Positions 1 to 10,297 of a stretch of DNA of 64,000 bases are shown piece by piece. Both the position numbers and the translations under genes were made by a program. This stretch comes from Rhizomys pruinosus. Lineage: Eukaryota > Chordata > Mammalia > Rodentia > Spalacidae. Positions within the stretch are counted from its first letter, which is position 1. Every line of letters starts with the position of its first letter. Under the pieces are notes generated by a model. It was given only the letters and a program-made list of their open reading frames with translations, was not told the origin of the DNA and ran no database searches. The stretch is from positions 1,804,046 to 1,868,045 of the forward strand of contig VZQC01007982.1 in assembly GCA_009823505.1 (NCBI GenBank), given 5' to 3'.

Positions 1-22
1 CCTCCTCCTCCTCCTCCTCCTC
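1..22. repeat. (CCT)n microsatellite
   Basis: The window opens inside a CCT trinucleotide run followed by T/C-rich sequence; its full length is cut by the window edge. Confidence 0.9.
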
Positions 23-43
23 TTGCTTTTCCTTCCCTTTTGT

Positions 44-216
44 TGAGACATAGTCTTATATAGCCAAGGATGATGATCTTAAGCTTCTGGTTTCCTGCCT
101 CTGTCTCCTGAGTGCTGGGATTACAGGCCTGTGCCACCATGCCTGGTTTATACAACACTGCAATGGTACCCAGGGTTTTGTGTATGTTAAGTGAGCACTC
201 TACCAACTGAGCCCCA
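44..216 (-). repeat. B4-type SINE (tRNA-like head plus B1-like part)
   Basis: Read on the minus strand, a tRNA/ID-like head ('ctcagttggtagagtgct') is followed by a B1-like body ('ggcatggtggcacaggcc', then 'gtaatcccagcact'). That order is typical of rodent B4 elements. Copy is diverged and has no clear flanking duplication. Confidence 0.6.
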
Positions 217-1470
217 GTCCAAGCATGTGAAATTTTCTTCTCTGCAGTTTAGCTTCTAGTCTACCTGAATGACATTCATGGCTCCTCTGGAAGATAGAAG
301 GAGCTTTTCTAGATATTGCCAAATTGCCTTGTGGAGTAATTGCTTTGGCTCTGGCTAGCCCTTCCTTACAGGTGAAACATCAAAGCTTGTCTTGGTCAAC
401 CCCTTGAACTCCTCTCACCCTGTAGAGACCACTGCTGGATTCTTGTTGCTGCTGGTTATCTCAGAATCCAGGGAGTGGTTGGATAGATCCATCCAGGATA
501 AATAGGAGTATGAACTGAGGCAGTCAGGATAAAGGCGAGGGAGGTCTGAGGTCAGAGGTCAGTGGCTGGGACATGAGCGAATGGCTAGGCCCAGGCTAAG
601 AAGGGCAGGGCCAAAGCAGTGGAGGCAGCTGCTTGGAGCTGTGCTTGGGCTTTGAAGCTAGTAAGAACCGTGAGTCTGGGTGACCAGGCTTAGGATTTTC
701 ACAATGACTTTGGTTGAAGGTGAAGGCTAGAGTAGAGGCTAGCTCAAGCTTCTGCTGGGTCACAACTCCTCACATGGCACCACTGATTTTAATAGACAAA
801 CTAACACATCCGAGTGGAATGAGGCTTGGGAAAAGGAAGCAGGAGTTTCTGGGGCTCAAAGACCACGTATTGCCCCAACGAGAGTGGCAAAGGTTTCATT
901 CAGCCCTGTTGCCTCTTTGACTGTCTGGTGCCGCCCTCCCATGGCCTCCAGGCTTTCCTCTCTACACAGCTTTCTCTGGAGCGTCATTTTCCAACATCTT
1001 AATCTTTCCTCATGTCCAACTGGTGCGGGAGAAGCTACCCACTACATACAGACACTGAGTACTCTTACTCTATTTTATGTCTCATCTCATCCTCATGGGA
1101 GCCCTCTTGGGTAGCTGAAACCTGGAGCTCACAGTAGCCCTCGTCACAGGAGCAGCCAATGGCAGAGCCAAGTCCCAGCCTGACCGGAGCCAGCATTTGG
1201 AGCGCTTGCTTCAGCTCTTGCTGGGGGACTGACTGTTCTCTATTCTTTAGTCCTATATCACTGCTCTTCACACTGAGTTTCTGGCAAGTTGATTCAGGTT
1301 TCAGTCCAGACCCCTTTTGGGGCCCTCATGTCATCAGCACAAGGGCTACCTCTGCTTCAGATCAAGGTCCCTTATTATACCCAGGGACAAGCCTTAGCAT
1401 GGTGTGTGTGTGTGTTCATATGTGCATGTATATGTGGAATTCAGAGATTGATGGGTGCCTTTCTTATTTG
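217..1470. other. Unique non-coding stretch
   Basis: No recognised gene. The short open frames here (for example on the plus strand at 714-920 and 1159-1473) overlap one another in different frames, lack splice context and resemble no family I know. A short GT run lies at about 1402-1415. Confidence 0.5.
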
Positions 1471-1581
1471 TGAGACGTTGGCCTCCACCTCTCCAGTGCT
1501 GGGATTACAGGTGCATGCCACTGTGCCTGGCGTTTTGCAATGATTTTGGGTGATTGAACTCAGGTTTTTATTCTTGCCAGG
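1471..1581 (-). repeat. B4-type SINE, right part, split by the ERVL provirus
   Basis: A B1-like antisense segment ('gtgctgggattacaggtgca') runs into 'gattgaactcaggttttta' and stops at the provirus. The SINE resumes at 8140-8172 ('actgagccatctccc'). Joining the two sides gives an ordinary antisense B4 SINE, so the provirus inserted into it. Bases 1577-1581 (ccagg) are the left target duplication. Confidence 0.7.
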
Positions 1582-2049
1582 TGTATTAGTCAGGGTTCTC
1601 TAAAGAAACAGAAGCAACAGGATGAATATATATAACTATATACAATTTATTGATTTGCTCACGTGACGGAGCTCAACAGTAGCGCCGAACTGGAGAGGCC
1701 GGGAATCCAGGGAACTGCTCAGTCCGCAAGGCTGGATGTCTCAGGAGTCCCAGTCTAGTGCTGAAGGCCCGAATGGATTCCAGGAGATCTGCCAGTCTCG
1801 GTACACGCTGGGATCCGAAAGGTTGATCACAGCAGCAAGGCAAACTCACCAGATGAGAGAGAGGCAAGCCGCAGGAAGAAGGAAAAGGGACCAGCTCCCG
1901 CTGCCGTGGCCTTAAATACTGCCTGCCGGCAGAAGGTAACACCCACATTTGGGGTGGGCCATCCGGGTTGAGGTGGTCCAATCAGAAGACCCTTTTCTCT
2001 TATTTGTTCCTTAGTCCAGTCAAGTTGACACCCAGGATTAACCATGACA
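1582..2049 (-). repeat. ERVL 3' LTR
   Basis: 468-bp LTR bounded by TG...CA on the minus strand. On that strand it carries a TATTTAAG TATA-like box (plus-strand complement at 1911-1918) and AATAAA (complement 1646-1651). Relative to the 5' LTR it has G instead of A at 1800, and one substitution plus one missing base near 1886-1890. Confidence 0.95.
1646..1651 (-). promoter_or_regulatory. Poly(A) signal AATAAA in the ERVL 3' LTR
   Basis: Plus-strand tttatt is AATAAA on the proviral strand, about 65 bp before the LTR end and downstream of the TATA-like box, the expected place for the retroviral polyadenylation signal. Confidence 0.6.
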
Positions 2050-2064
2050 AGTCCACCCCTTGTC
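2050..2064 (-). promoter_or_regulatory. Polypurine tract of the ERVL provirus
   Basis: On the proviral strand the purine-rich run AAGGGGTGGA ends immediately before the 3' LTR. This is where the plus-strand primer for reverse transcription is expected. Confidence 0.6.
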
Positions 2065-2304
2065 AACTTGACACCCAATAAATAGCCTCTGCTTAAATGT
2101 CAATTGCAAACGATGGCAGGGTCATAATTCCACCTAACATGTTATAAGTATCTCATGTGCAATAGCAAAACATTATATCTTAGAGTAGGTGGTAATGTCC
2201 TTGAGAAGAACTTAGTCCTTCAGTATCTAATAACCTAAATATGACAACACTTAACACATATCTCAGTTGCACATTCAAAGGGGAACACAAGTATCCACTT
2301 AATA

Positions 2305-2342
<38 letters not shown>

Positions 2343-2383
2343 CAAGCACATTCTTAACCAAATAGGACGAAGGTTAATATCTA
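2065..2383. other. ERVL 3' non-coding region, no env
   Basis: Sequence between the pol stop and the 3' LTR. It is AT-rich, has no long open frame and contains a TA dinucleotide run at about 2320-2341. There is no space for an envelope gene, as expected for ERVL. Confidence 0.8.
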
Positions 2384-5300
2384 TTATAATCCACGTTTCT
2401 GCAACTGGTCCCGTGGCTTCAGCTGATATTTATGACTACCTTCTTCTACTACCCATTCTGTATTTCCTCCGCCATCAGCAAGCACCTCTGCAGGTCTTGG
2501 CTCTTTCCCTGGAGGAGTGACCCATACCTTCATCCCTGAAGGGTCTGGGCCATTTATTGTCCTGTCTGGTTTGGGTTGTTGGAGTTTCCCATTGACCTTA
2601 ATCATAGGACATGGTAGCACCAGAAGGCGCCCTACAGCATCTCCTGCCTTCCAGACATAATCTTCCTTGCCCCCATTGTGGAGAAAAAGTCCAATTTCCC
2701 CATGGTAGTCTGGATCAATCACTCCTCCTACTACTGTTATTCCTTCCTTAGCCTGTTGGCTTAAAGGCAGTAGAAGCCCGAAGTGGCCAGGGGGAAGTCT
2801 TAGCTTCCAGTTCAATAGAACGTTTGCTGTATCTCCTGGCAAAAGCACTCCCCCCATTGGAGCCAAAACGTCTAGACCAGCAGAACGCAAGGTCGTGGGT
2901 ACAGGAAGCAAAAATTTTCCTACTGGGTCACTAGGGGTGATAGTGAGTGGAATCATTCCCACTTCCACCCCTTGGTTCCTGGACCCATGAATTCTGGCTA
3001 TAGGAGAAACAGTACCATATAGTGGACGCTGATTCAAAGCATATACTGCTTGCTGGAGAACCTTGCCCCAGCCCTCCAGGGTATTGCTACCTAATTGGCG
3101 CTGTAACTGTGTCTTCAAGAGGCCATTCCATCGTTCTATCAAGCCAGCTGCTTCTGGGTGGTGGGGAACATGGTAAGACCAGTGGATACCATGACCATGG
3201 GCCCACAGTCGCACTTCTTTGGCTGTGAAGTGAGTTCCTTGGTCAGAAGCAATGCTGTGAGGAATACCATGACGGTGGATAAGGCATTCCGTAAGTCCCT
3301 GGATGGTAGTTTTGGCAGAAGCATTACGTGCAGGAAAGGCAAATCCATAACCAGAATAAGTATCTATTCCTGTAAGAACAAAACGCTGTCCCCTCCATGA
3401 TGGAAGTGGTCCAATGTAGTCAACCTGCCACCAGGTTGCTGGCTGGTCACCCCGGGGAATAGCACCATATCGGGGGCTCAATGTTGGTCTCTGCTGTTGG
3501 CAAATCTGGCACTCGGCAGCAGCTGTAGCCAGATCAGCCTTAGTGAGTGGGAGTCCATGCTGTTGAGCCCATGCATAACCTCCATCTCTGCCACCATGAC
3601 CACTTTGTTCATGGGCCCATTGAGCAACAACAGGGATAGCTGGAGAAAGAGGCTGACAATCCACAGAACGAGTCATCCGATCTACTTGATTATTAAACTC
3701 ATCCTCTGCTGAGATCACCTTTTGATGAGCATTTACATGAGACACAAGTATCTTCACATCCTTTGACCATTCAGAGAGCTCTATCCACATACTTCTTCCC
3801 CAAATGTCTTTCTCACCAATTTTCCAGTCATGCTCCTTCCAAGTCCCTGACCATCCAGCCAAACCATTGGCTACAGCCCATGAATCAGTATATAATCGAA
3901 CCTCTGGCCATTTCTCCTTCCAGGCAAAATGCACAACCATGTGCACTGCCCGAAGTTCTGCCCACTGTGAAGACTTTCCTTCACCAGTGTCCTTTAGGGT
4001 TGTTTCAGAAATTGGCTGTAATGCTGCAGCTGTCCACCTCTGGGTGGTGCCTGCATAGCGTGCAGAACCATCAGTAAACCAGGCCCTAGTCTTCTCTTCC
4101 TCAGTCAACTGATCATAGGGCAAACCCCATGAAGCCATAGGTGCATGCTTAAGCCCAGGAGACATTGTAACAGGAGTGGGAACCATAGGCATTTGGGCAA
4201 CTTCTTCATGTAGCTTGCTTGTGCCCTCAGGGCCTGCCCGGGCCCTGTCCCGTATGTACCACTTCCATTTGACAATGGACTGTTGCTGTGCACGTCCTAC
4301 TTTATGGTCTGGTGGGTCAGATAACACCCAGCTCATGATGGGCAGCTCAGGTCGCATGGTGACTTGGTGGCCCATTGTCAAACGTTCAGTTTCCACTAAG
4401 GCCCAATAGCAGGCTAAGAGCTGTCTCTCAAAAGGAGAATAGTTGTTTGCAGATGAAGGTAGAGCCTTGCTCCAAAATCCCAAGGGCCTCCGCTGTGATT
4501 CCCCTATGGGAGCCTGCCACAGACTCCAGACAGCATCTCTATCTGCCACTGATACCTCAAGCACCATTGGGTCTGCTGGATCATATGGCCCTAGGGGCAG
4601 AGCAGCCTGCACCGCAGCCTGGACCTGTTGAAGAGCCTTTTCCTGTTCCAAGCCCCACTCAAAGTTTGCTGCCTTACGAGTCACCTGATATATGGGTCGT
4701 AGTAACACACCCAGATGAGGAATGTGCTGCCTCCAGAATCCAAAAAGACCCACCAGACGTTGTGCTTCTTTCTTGGTGGAGGGAGGGGCCAGGTGCAACA
4801 ACTTATTCTTTACCTTAGAAGGAATGTCTCTGCATGCTCCACACCACTGAACTCCTAGAAACTTCACCGAGGTAGATGGCCCTTGAATTTTAGTTGGATT
4901 TATTTCCCATCCTCTCATGCGCATATGCTTTACCAACAAGTCTAGGCTAGCTGCTACCTCCTGTTCACTGGGTCCAATCAACATAACATCATCAATATAG
5001 TGGACCAGTGTGATATTTTGTGGAAGAGTCAGGCGATCAAGATCCCTTCTAACTAAGTTATGGCACAACGCTGGAGAGTTAACATACCCCTGAGGTAAGA
5101 CAGTAAAGGTATACTGTTGGCCTTGCCAGCTGAAAGCAAATTGCTTCTGGTGGTCCTTATGAACCGGTATTGAGAAAAAAGCATTGGCCAGATCAATAGC
5201 TGCATACCAGGTACCAGGAGACATATTAATCTGCTCGAGTAAGGACACCACATCTGGTACAGCGGCTGCAATTGGTGTCACTACTTGGTTGAGTTTTCGA

Positions 5301-5932
5301 TAGTCAACTGTCATTCTCCATGATCCATCTGTCTTTTGCACAGGCCAAATTGGAGAGTTAAATGGAGATGTGGTAGGAATCACCACCCCTGCATCTTTCA
5401 AATCCTTGATAGTGGCATTAATCTCCGCAATCCCTCCAGGGATACGATACTGTTTTTGGTTCACTATTTTCCCTGGTAGAGGCAACACCAATGGTTTCCA
5501 TTTGGCCTTTCCAACCATAATAGCCCTCACTCCACAGATCAGGGAACCAATGTGGGGATTCTGCCAATTTCTAATTATATCTATCCCAATTATACATTCT
5601 GGGACTGGGGAAATAACTACGGGATGCGTTCTGGGACCCACTGGGCCCACCGTGAGTCGGACTTCAGCCAAAACTCCATTTATCACCTGACCTCCATAGG
5701 CCCCTACTTTAACCGGAGGGCCACAATGCTTTTTAGGGTCTCCTGGGATCAGTGTCAACTCAGAACCAGTATCCAATAGGCCTCGAAAAGTCTGATTATT
5801 TCCTTTTCCCCAGTGTACAGTTACCCTAGTAAAAGGCCTCAGGTCCCTCTGGGGAAGGACAGGAGGAAGGCAAACAGCATAACTCTTTGGTATTGTGACA
5901 AGGTCCTTCCTCACTGGAACCCGGCCACCCCT
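2384..5932 (-). CDS. pol: ERVL pol: protease, reverse transcriptase, RNase H, integrase, dUTPase
   Basis: One uninterrupted frame of 1,182 codons plus stop, in the same frame as gag and starting directly after the gag TGA at 5933-5935. It has no ATG near its start (the codon at 5914 is GTG), so it is expected as a Gag-Pol readthrough product. Numbering from 5914: aspartic protease with LDTGS at 47-51; reverse transcriptase about 150-400 with YIDD at 306-309; RNase H with acidic residues D614, E653, D677 and about D745; integrase zinc-binding H767, H773, C802, C805; integrase core D832, D891, E927 with the usual D-35-E spacing; dUTPase-like domain about 1008-1105 with AGLDV and GVIDPDY motifs. 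All retroviral enzyme signatures are present. The classical Arg-Ser of dUTPase motif 2 and the glycine-rich motif 5 are not obvious, so dUTPase activity is uncertain. Confidence 0.95.
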   Translation of the reverse strand, partial: RGGRVPVRKDLVTIPKSYAVCLPPVLPQRDLRPFTRVTVHWGKGNNQTFRGLLDTGSELTLIPGDPKKHCGPPVKVGAYGGQVINGVLAEVRLTVGPVGPRTHPVVISPVPECIIGIDIIRNWQNPHIGSLICGVRAIMVGKAKWKPLVLPLPGKIVNQKQYRIPGGIAEINATIKDLKDAGVVIPTTSPFNSPIWPVQKTDGSWRMTVDYRKLNQVVTPIAAAVPDVVSLLEQINMSPGTWYAAIDLANAFFSIPVHKDHQKQFAFSWQGQQYTFTVLPQGYVNSPALCHNLVRRDLDRLTLPQNITLVHYIDDVMLIGPSEQEVAASLDLLVKHMRMRGWEINPTKIQGPSTSVKFLGVQWCGACRDIPSKVKNKLLHLAPPSTKKEAQRLVGLFGFWRQHIPHLGVLLRPIYQVTRKAANFEWGLEQEKALQQVQAAVQAALPLGPYDPADPMVLEVSVADRDAVWSLWQAPIGESQRRPLGFWSKALPSSANNYSPFERQLLACYWALVETERLTMGHQVTMRPELPIMSWVLSDPPDHKVGRAQQQSIVKWKWYIRDRARAGPEGTSKLHEEVAQMPMVPTPVTMSPGLKHAPMASWGLPYDQLTEEEKTRAWFTDGSARYAGTTQRWTAAALQPISETTLKDTGEGKSSQWAELRAVHMVVHFAWKEKWPEVRLYTDSWAVANGLAGWSGTWKEHDWKIGEKDIWGRSMWIELSEWSKDVKILVSHVNAHQKVISAEDEFNNQVDRMTRSVDCQPLSPAIPVVAQWAHEQSGHGGRDGGYAWAQQHGLPLTKADLATAAAECQICQQQRPTLSPRYGAIPRGDQPATWWQVDYIGPLPSWRGQRFVLTGIDTYSGYGFAFPARNASAKTTIQGLTECLIHRHGIPHSIASDQGTHFTAKEVRLWAHGHGIHWSYHVPHHPEAAGLIERWNGLLKTQLQRQLGSNTLEGWGKVLQQAVYALNQRPLYGTVSPIARIHGSRNQGVEVGMIPLTITPSDPVGKFLLPVPTTLRSAGLDVLAPMGGVLLPGDTANVLLNWKLRLPPGHFGLLLPLSQQAKEGITVVGGVIDPDYHGEIGLFLHNGGKEDYVWKAGDAVGRLLVLPCPMIKVNGKLQQPKPDRTINGPDPSGMKVWVTPPGKEPRPAEVLADGGGNTEWVVEEGSHKYQLKPRDQLQKRGL

Positions 5933-7621
5933 TCATTCAAGGGGTTCTGGGTCTGTGAACTGTCTCAAGTCTGGAAACCGGTCAACTGGGCGGGATTCGC
6001 TACTCCTAAAATCAAATGTTGACTTCCTGTCATTCGTTCTAGAGCTTTTCTGCTTATACAGATCAAATAAAAACTTAGTAGGCTTCTTATGTATTTGGTT
6101 CCTGGGAACACCATGATTAATTAGCCAGTTCCAAAGATCATTTCGGGTCATGCCATTATAGGTATTGTTTTGCCTTTGCCACCCATTATGATAATTACTG
6201 TAACTACGCTCATCTGGCCTTCTGCGATTCAGTGCTGCCACCTGACGCCTACCCTGAGGTCCTGTTAGACCTACTACGTGTACATTTAATTTATGCAAAC
6301 GAGCCACAACTTCTCTAACTGTAAGATCTGGCATAAGAAATAGAGCAAAAACAAAGCTCTTCAAATGTTCTGGTGTCTCTCTCAGTACTTTCCATCTTAT
6401 AAATTCAGTGAGTGGCATGTCCTCTGGGTCCTCATATTGTGGAGAATGTGGTTTTACACTTCGAATCCACTCGAGCATGCCCATCTGCCTGACCCTCACA
6501 ATCCCTTCATCAATACTAAGCCAAGGAATATCAGGCATCTCTAACTCGCTGTTAGTAGGCCATGTTTTAATAAATACATCAGCCAACCATTCAAATAAAC
6601 TTTTAACACCTTTTTTAACTGCTCGAGCTTCCATGTTAAACCTAGAATCTCTACTCAGTGGGCTCATATCGATAAACTCAGTATGATCCAATTTTATATT
6701 CCTTCCACCATTATCCCACACCCTTAAAATCCATTCCCACACATATTCCTTAGGCTTCTGCCGGAATGAATCAGCAAACTCATTAATTTCTTTAGTAGTA
6801 TATCGCACCTCCTCGTGGACCACACTTTCTATCTCACCTTGAGGGGCTTGCTTAGACTTCAATCTGGTTATAGGTCTAGAGGCAACAATTGTTGGGCCCT
6901 GAGGGACATCAGCTCCCACTGGGAGGGGGGGATTAATTTCCTCAGGCAAGGGTGGGGAGGAGGGATCTGCAGGGTGTGGATTCTCTGCTGAGGGTGGGGA
7001 GGTTAATTCCTCAGATAAAGAAAATCCCTCAGAATCCGAGGGTTCAAAATCCTCATCATCATAGTTCTCCCACACATCTCCATCCCAAGTTTCAGGGTTC
7101 CACCCTTTCCCCACCAGTGCTCTCACTTTAACTGCTGACACTTTTCGTGGCTGGGAATTAAATTTGCGTTGTAAATCAGCCAACCGTATAATAAGGGCTC
7201 CAGCTTGATTTTCTGCTGCTTTAGCTCTTTGGCTGCTGGAGAGAAGATTCTCTTCCAGAGCACACTTGGAAACCTTTAAACTGTTGTTTCGAATCCGGAG
7301 CTGGTCATTTTTATCACCGAGCTCCATATTTTCGTCTAACAGTTTATCCAGACATGCTAGGAGCAACAAGGCAACATCATTATTTTCCTGATTTTTCTGC
7401 AATTTCTCGAACGTTTTATATATAGAGTCACTAAATTCCTTGCTTCTCACAAGAGGTGAGTTAGGTGAGTCAAATGGATCTATCTTCATAATTAGATCAA
7501 ATAGTCTGCACCAAGGATTATCATTCCTCTTCATGCCACCAGGAGAGCCTTCAGTAACTCTAGGCTTCATTGGGTTGGAGAGCTGGCTCCAGAGGCTACC
7601 AAGCCCACTAAAGAAATTCAT
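5933..7621 (-). CDS. gag: ERVL gag polyprotein
   Basis: Open frame of 562 codons ending in TGA at 5933-5935. The ATG at 7621 lies only 24 bp after the primer binding site and is the first in this frame. Residues about 85-155 are leucine-rich and heptad-like, a probable coiled coil. Residues 180-260 are acidic and then proline-rich. Residues about 275-450 look like a capsid domain, with helical segments ending in 'LTVREVVARLHKL'. The C-terminus (455-545) is basic and rich in Asn/Arg. I see no CCHC zinc knuckle, so RNA binding would rest on this basic tail. Assignment as gag rests on position between primer site and pol and on the ERVL context. Confidence 0.9.
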   Translation of the reverse strand: MNFFSGLGSLWSQLSNPMKPRVTEGSPGGMKRNDNPWCRLFDLIMKIDPFDSPNSPLVRSKEFSDSIYKTFEKLQKNQENNDVALLLLACLDKLLDENMELGDKNDQLRIRNNSLKVSKCALEENLLSSSQRAKAAENQAGALIIRLADLQRKFNSQPRKVSAVKVRALVGKGWNPETWDGDVWENYDDEDFEPSDSEGFSLSEELTSPPSAENPHPADPSSPPLPEEINPPLPVGADVPQGPTIVASRPITRLKSKQAPQGEIESVVHEEVRYTTKEINEFADSFRQKPKEYVWEWILRVWDNGGRNIKLDHTEFIDMSPLSRDSRFNMEARAVKKGVKSLFEWLADVFIKTWPTNSELEMPDIPWLSIDEGIVRVRQMGMLEWIRSVKPHSPQYEDPEDMPLTEFIRWKVLRETPEHLKSFVFALFLMPDLTVREVVARLHKLNVHVVGLTGPQGRRQVAALNRRRPDERSYSNYHNGWQRQNNTYNGMTRNDLWNWLINHGVPRNQIHKKPTKFLFDLYKQKSSRTNDRKSTFDFRSSESRPVDRFPDLRQFTDPEPLE

Positions 7622-7645
7622 CCTTTCAATTCTGTTTCTCTAGAA

Positions 7646-7660
7646 CCACTTCTGGTACCA
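7646..7660 (-). promoter_or_regulatory. Primer binding site, tRNA-Leu type
   Basis: Five bases inside the 5' LTR, the proviral strand reads TGGTACCAGAAGTGG. This complements a tRNA 3' end of the ...CUUCUGGUACCA kind, as in leucine tRNAs. Leucine priming is what gives ERV-L its name. Confidence 0.8.
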
Positions 7661-7665
7661 AAATC

Positions 7666-8134
7666 TGTATTAGTCAGGGTTCTCTAAAGAAACAGAAGCA
7701 ACAGGATGAATATATATAACTATATACAATTTATTGATTTGCTCACGTGACGGAGCTCAACAGTAGCGCCGAACTGGAGAGGCCGGGAATCCAGGGAACT
7801 GCTCAGTCCGCAAGGCTGGATGTCTCAGGAGTCCCAGTCTAGTGCTGAAGGCCCGAATGGATTCCAGGAGATCTGCCAGTCTCAGTACACGCTGGGATCC
7901 GAAAGGTTGATCACAGCAGCAAGGCAAACTCACCAGATGAGAGAGAGGCAAGCCGCAGGAAGAAGGAAAAAGGGGCCAGCTCCCGCTGCCGTGGCCTTAA
8001 ATACTGCCTGCCGGCAGAAGGTAACACCCACATTTGGGGTGGGCCATCCGGGTTGAGGTGGTCCAATCAGAAGACCCTTTTCTCTTATTTGTTCCTTAGT
8101 CCAGTCAAGTTGACACCCAGGATTAACCATGACA
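7666..8134 (-). repeat. ERVL 5' LTR
   Basis: 469-bp LTR, nearly identical to the 3' LTR: two substitutions (7884 and within 7966-7976) and one extra base. This is the promoter copy; transcription would run leftwards into gag. Confidence 0.95.
7996..8005 (-). promoter_or_regulatory. TATA-like box of the ERVL 5' LTR
   Basis: On the proviral strand AGTATTTAAG sits about 130 bp into the LTR. An inverted CCAAT (GATTGG) lies about 60-65 bp upstream of it, a layout consistent with a pol II promoter. Confidence 0.55.
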
Positions 8135-8139
8135 CCAGG

Positions 8140-8172
8140 CAAACACTTTACTAACTGAGCCATCTCCCTAGT
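8140..8172 (-). repeat. B4-type SINE, left part, split by the ERVL provirus
   Basis: Continuation of the SINE at 1471-1581 on the far side of the provirus: the antisense tRNA-like head ('actgagccatctccc'). The right target duplication ccagg is at 8135-8139. Confidence 0.7.
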
Positions 8173-9094
8173 CTTTTAAATTAGGTTCCTGTCTACGGTA
8201 TTGGCGGCATGATAAACATGTGACTGGAGAGACCACACAAAATTGTTCCTCACACAGGAGGCTGTGTCCTGTAGTACAGGCAGAAATGGTACTGAAAGGC
8301 CCAAGGGAGTTAGTGATTGGGAGGGCAGGCACAAAGCAGGCTGGGAGGGAGCCAGCTGCTTTTCACAGCTCTGAGTCACGTTTGGAGGCTTGTTCTTTTC
8401 AGGATTTTCTGCAGGCTTGCTGCAGGCTGTGGCCTCTTCTCCTTTGAGATATTGATTTGTTCCTCTGGTTGGCTATTCAGACCTCCCTCCCATTGGGCTC
8501 TTTCACTAGCTGAGGGAGAAGCTAGATCCAGTGGCCCGAGTATTAGCTGAGGAATGAGCAAATCTTTACCTCATTGCTTCAGGTCCTTGGGATCCTCTTG
8601 CTTGAAGTTTTACCATTAGAGATGAATTCGTTTACTAGATGCAACCTGCTATAAAGTCTTACCAGCAAAATGTATCAGGTTTTCCTCTGAACCAAATATG
8701 TAAAAACCGTGCAATATTAAAATGTTTATGTGAGCCTTCTACCATGTAAGGGAAGGGGAGCTCCTGCCTTACCTCACTAGGTCTTAGATAAGCTGTTCAA
8801 TGGAGGAGGGGTGGCAGGGTCATCCTCAGAGTTTGCTGTCTGCCAGCTGTGCACAGATGGAGCCCCATTCCTTTCACAAACATGGGCCAGAGTGGCCTGG
8901 ACTGACTTCTGCTTTGGGGGTTTCTGTTTCTTCCCAGGGAAGGAAGCACTGGTTTAAGATGACTCCCAGGACTTCTTGCTATATGACTGCCTAGCTGGCC
9001 TTCCACTGAGAGGAAGCGTCCTCAGTCTCCATGTCTCATTGGCTCTCCATTGAAAACTGATCAGTACCCCACATTGGTTTTAAAAATATGTCAT
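8173..9094. other. Unique non-coding stretch
   Basis: No repeat signature and no convincing gene. Open frames on both strands are short and overlap. Confidence 0.5.
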
Positions 9095-9220
9095 AGCTGG
9101 ATGGCGCACACGTTTAATCCCAGCACTTGGGAGGCAGAGACAGGCAGATCTCTGTGAGTTCAAGGCCAGCCTGGTCTACAGAGTGTGTTCCAGACCTTGT
9201 CTCAAAAACACCAAAAAAGG
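9095..9220 (+). repeat. B1 SINE
   Basis: B1 head 'agctggatggcgcacac' followed by the usual 'ggccagcctggtctaca' core and an A-rich tail. Shortened between the core and the tail. Confidence 0.9.
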
Positions 9221-9543
9221 TCATAACAGCGCTGGCTGAGTTTTGTTTCATGAGCTCTACAAGCGGACTAGGTAGGGGTCTCTTGGAAGAGACTGGCTAG
9301 GGGCAACTTGTGTGTTCGCAGTGTGGCAGTCGCTCCCAAGGGGCAAACTTTGGATGAAATGTGGTAGAGAAAGGGAGCAGGGTCAGGTTTGCACTGGCTT
9401 TCCAGGCATGGGGTTGTGTGTTGGCCAGGGTTCTACCTGACCACAGGTCCTTATGGTACCAGAAGAGGTAGCACAGAGCATATCAGTCTGGCTTGAGCTT
9501 TCCTCAGAATCTTTCCCCAGACATCTCATTCTTTCATGGCGTC

Positions 9544-9922
9544 TGTGCTGGATAGCTTCAGTGTCAACTTGACACACCTGGGTTGAGGGAGCCTCAACTG
9601 GGGAATTGGCTCCATTGGATTGGCCTGAGGCCACATCTGTGGGAGGGCCCAGCTCACTATGGGTGGTGCCACCCTGGGCAGGTTGTTCTGTACTGTATAA
9701 GAGGGCAGGCTGGGCATGGGCCAGGGGAGCAAGCTAGTGAACAGCATTCCTCCATGGCCTGTGCTTCAGCTCCTGCCTCCAGGTTCCTGCCCTGAGTTCC
9801 TACCTTGGGCTCCCTGAGTGATGAACTGTGACCCAAGAGATGTGAGCTGAATAAACCCTTTCCTCCCCAAGTTGGTGTCGGTGAGAGTGTTTTGTCACAG
9901 CGATGGAAGACAAACTAGAACA
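9544..9922 (+). repeat. Solo MT-type MaLR LTR
   Basis: 379-bp LTR starting TGTGCTGGATAG and ending ACTAGAACA, with the MT-family segments 'gtcaacttgacacacctgg' and 'aataaaccctttcctcccc' (the LTR poly(A) signal). Flanked by gcgtc/gtgtc, a 5-bp duplication with one mismatch. No internal retroviral sequence, so it is a solo LTR. Confidence 0.85.
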
Positions 9923-10297
9923 GTGTCTTCTGTTTTTGTTCTACTTTTAATTACATTTTGTGATTATTTATTATAAGTATTCTAATTTTAATATCTCTAC
10001 CAACTTTTCATGTGTCTCAATTCCTTGTCTGCTGACTTTTGCTCATGGTAGATTCTTCTCTGGGATTTCGATTGTGGTCTCTCAGCTCTGGTGGGTCTAG
10101 TTGGTGTTATGTACATGTTCCTTCAGGGAACATTCTCCTTGGCTTCTAACCTTTCCTGTTCTGAACCAGCTTTGTTATTTCTCTACTTGGTCTTCCCAGC
10201 CTCCTGAGGGGCCCTAATTCAAAACTTGCAGCTTGTGACTTGTAGACTTGGAGTCTAGAACAGTGTGTTTCTCTGTACTATAGGATGCATTTAAAAA
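9923..10297. other. Unique non-coding stretch
   Basis: AT-rich sequence after the MT LTR; no feature recognised. Confidence 0.5.

Larger units (their letters stand above)
1582..8134 (-). mobile_element. Complete ERVL (MERVL-like) endogenous retrovirus
   Basis: Full-length class III provirus of 6,553 bp on the minus strand. Order in the direction of transcription: 5' LTR (7666-8134), a tRNA-Leu-type primer binding site, gag, an in-frame TGA, pol with a C-terminal dUTPase, about 330 bp of 3' non-coding DNA, 3' LTR (1582-2049). LTR ends are TGTC...TACA on its own strand and it is flanked by the 5-bp duplication ccagg (1577-1581 and 8135-8139). A dUTPase after integrase, a Leu primer and the absence of env together define ERVL. 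The two LTRs differ by two substitutions and one 1-bp indel, and neither gag nor pol has an internal stop, so insertion was recent. Relatives in mouse (MuERV-L) are transcribed in two-cell embryos; whether this copy is expressed cannot be read from sequence. Confidence 0.95.

Noticed and set aside
2065..2383. Remnant env in the provirus
   Set aside because: Only about 330 bp, with no open frame and a TA repeat; ERVL elements have no env.
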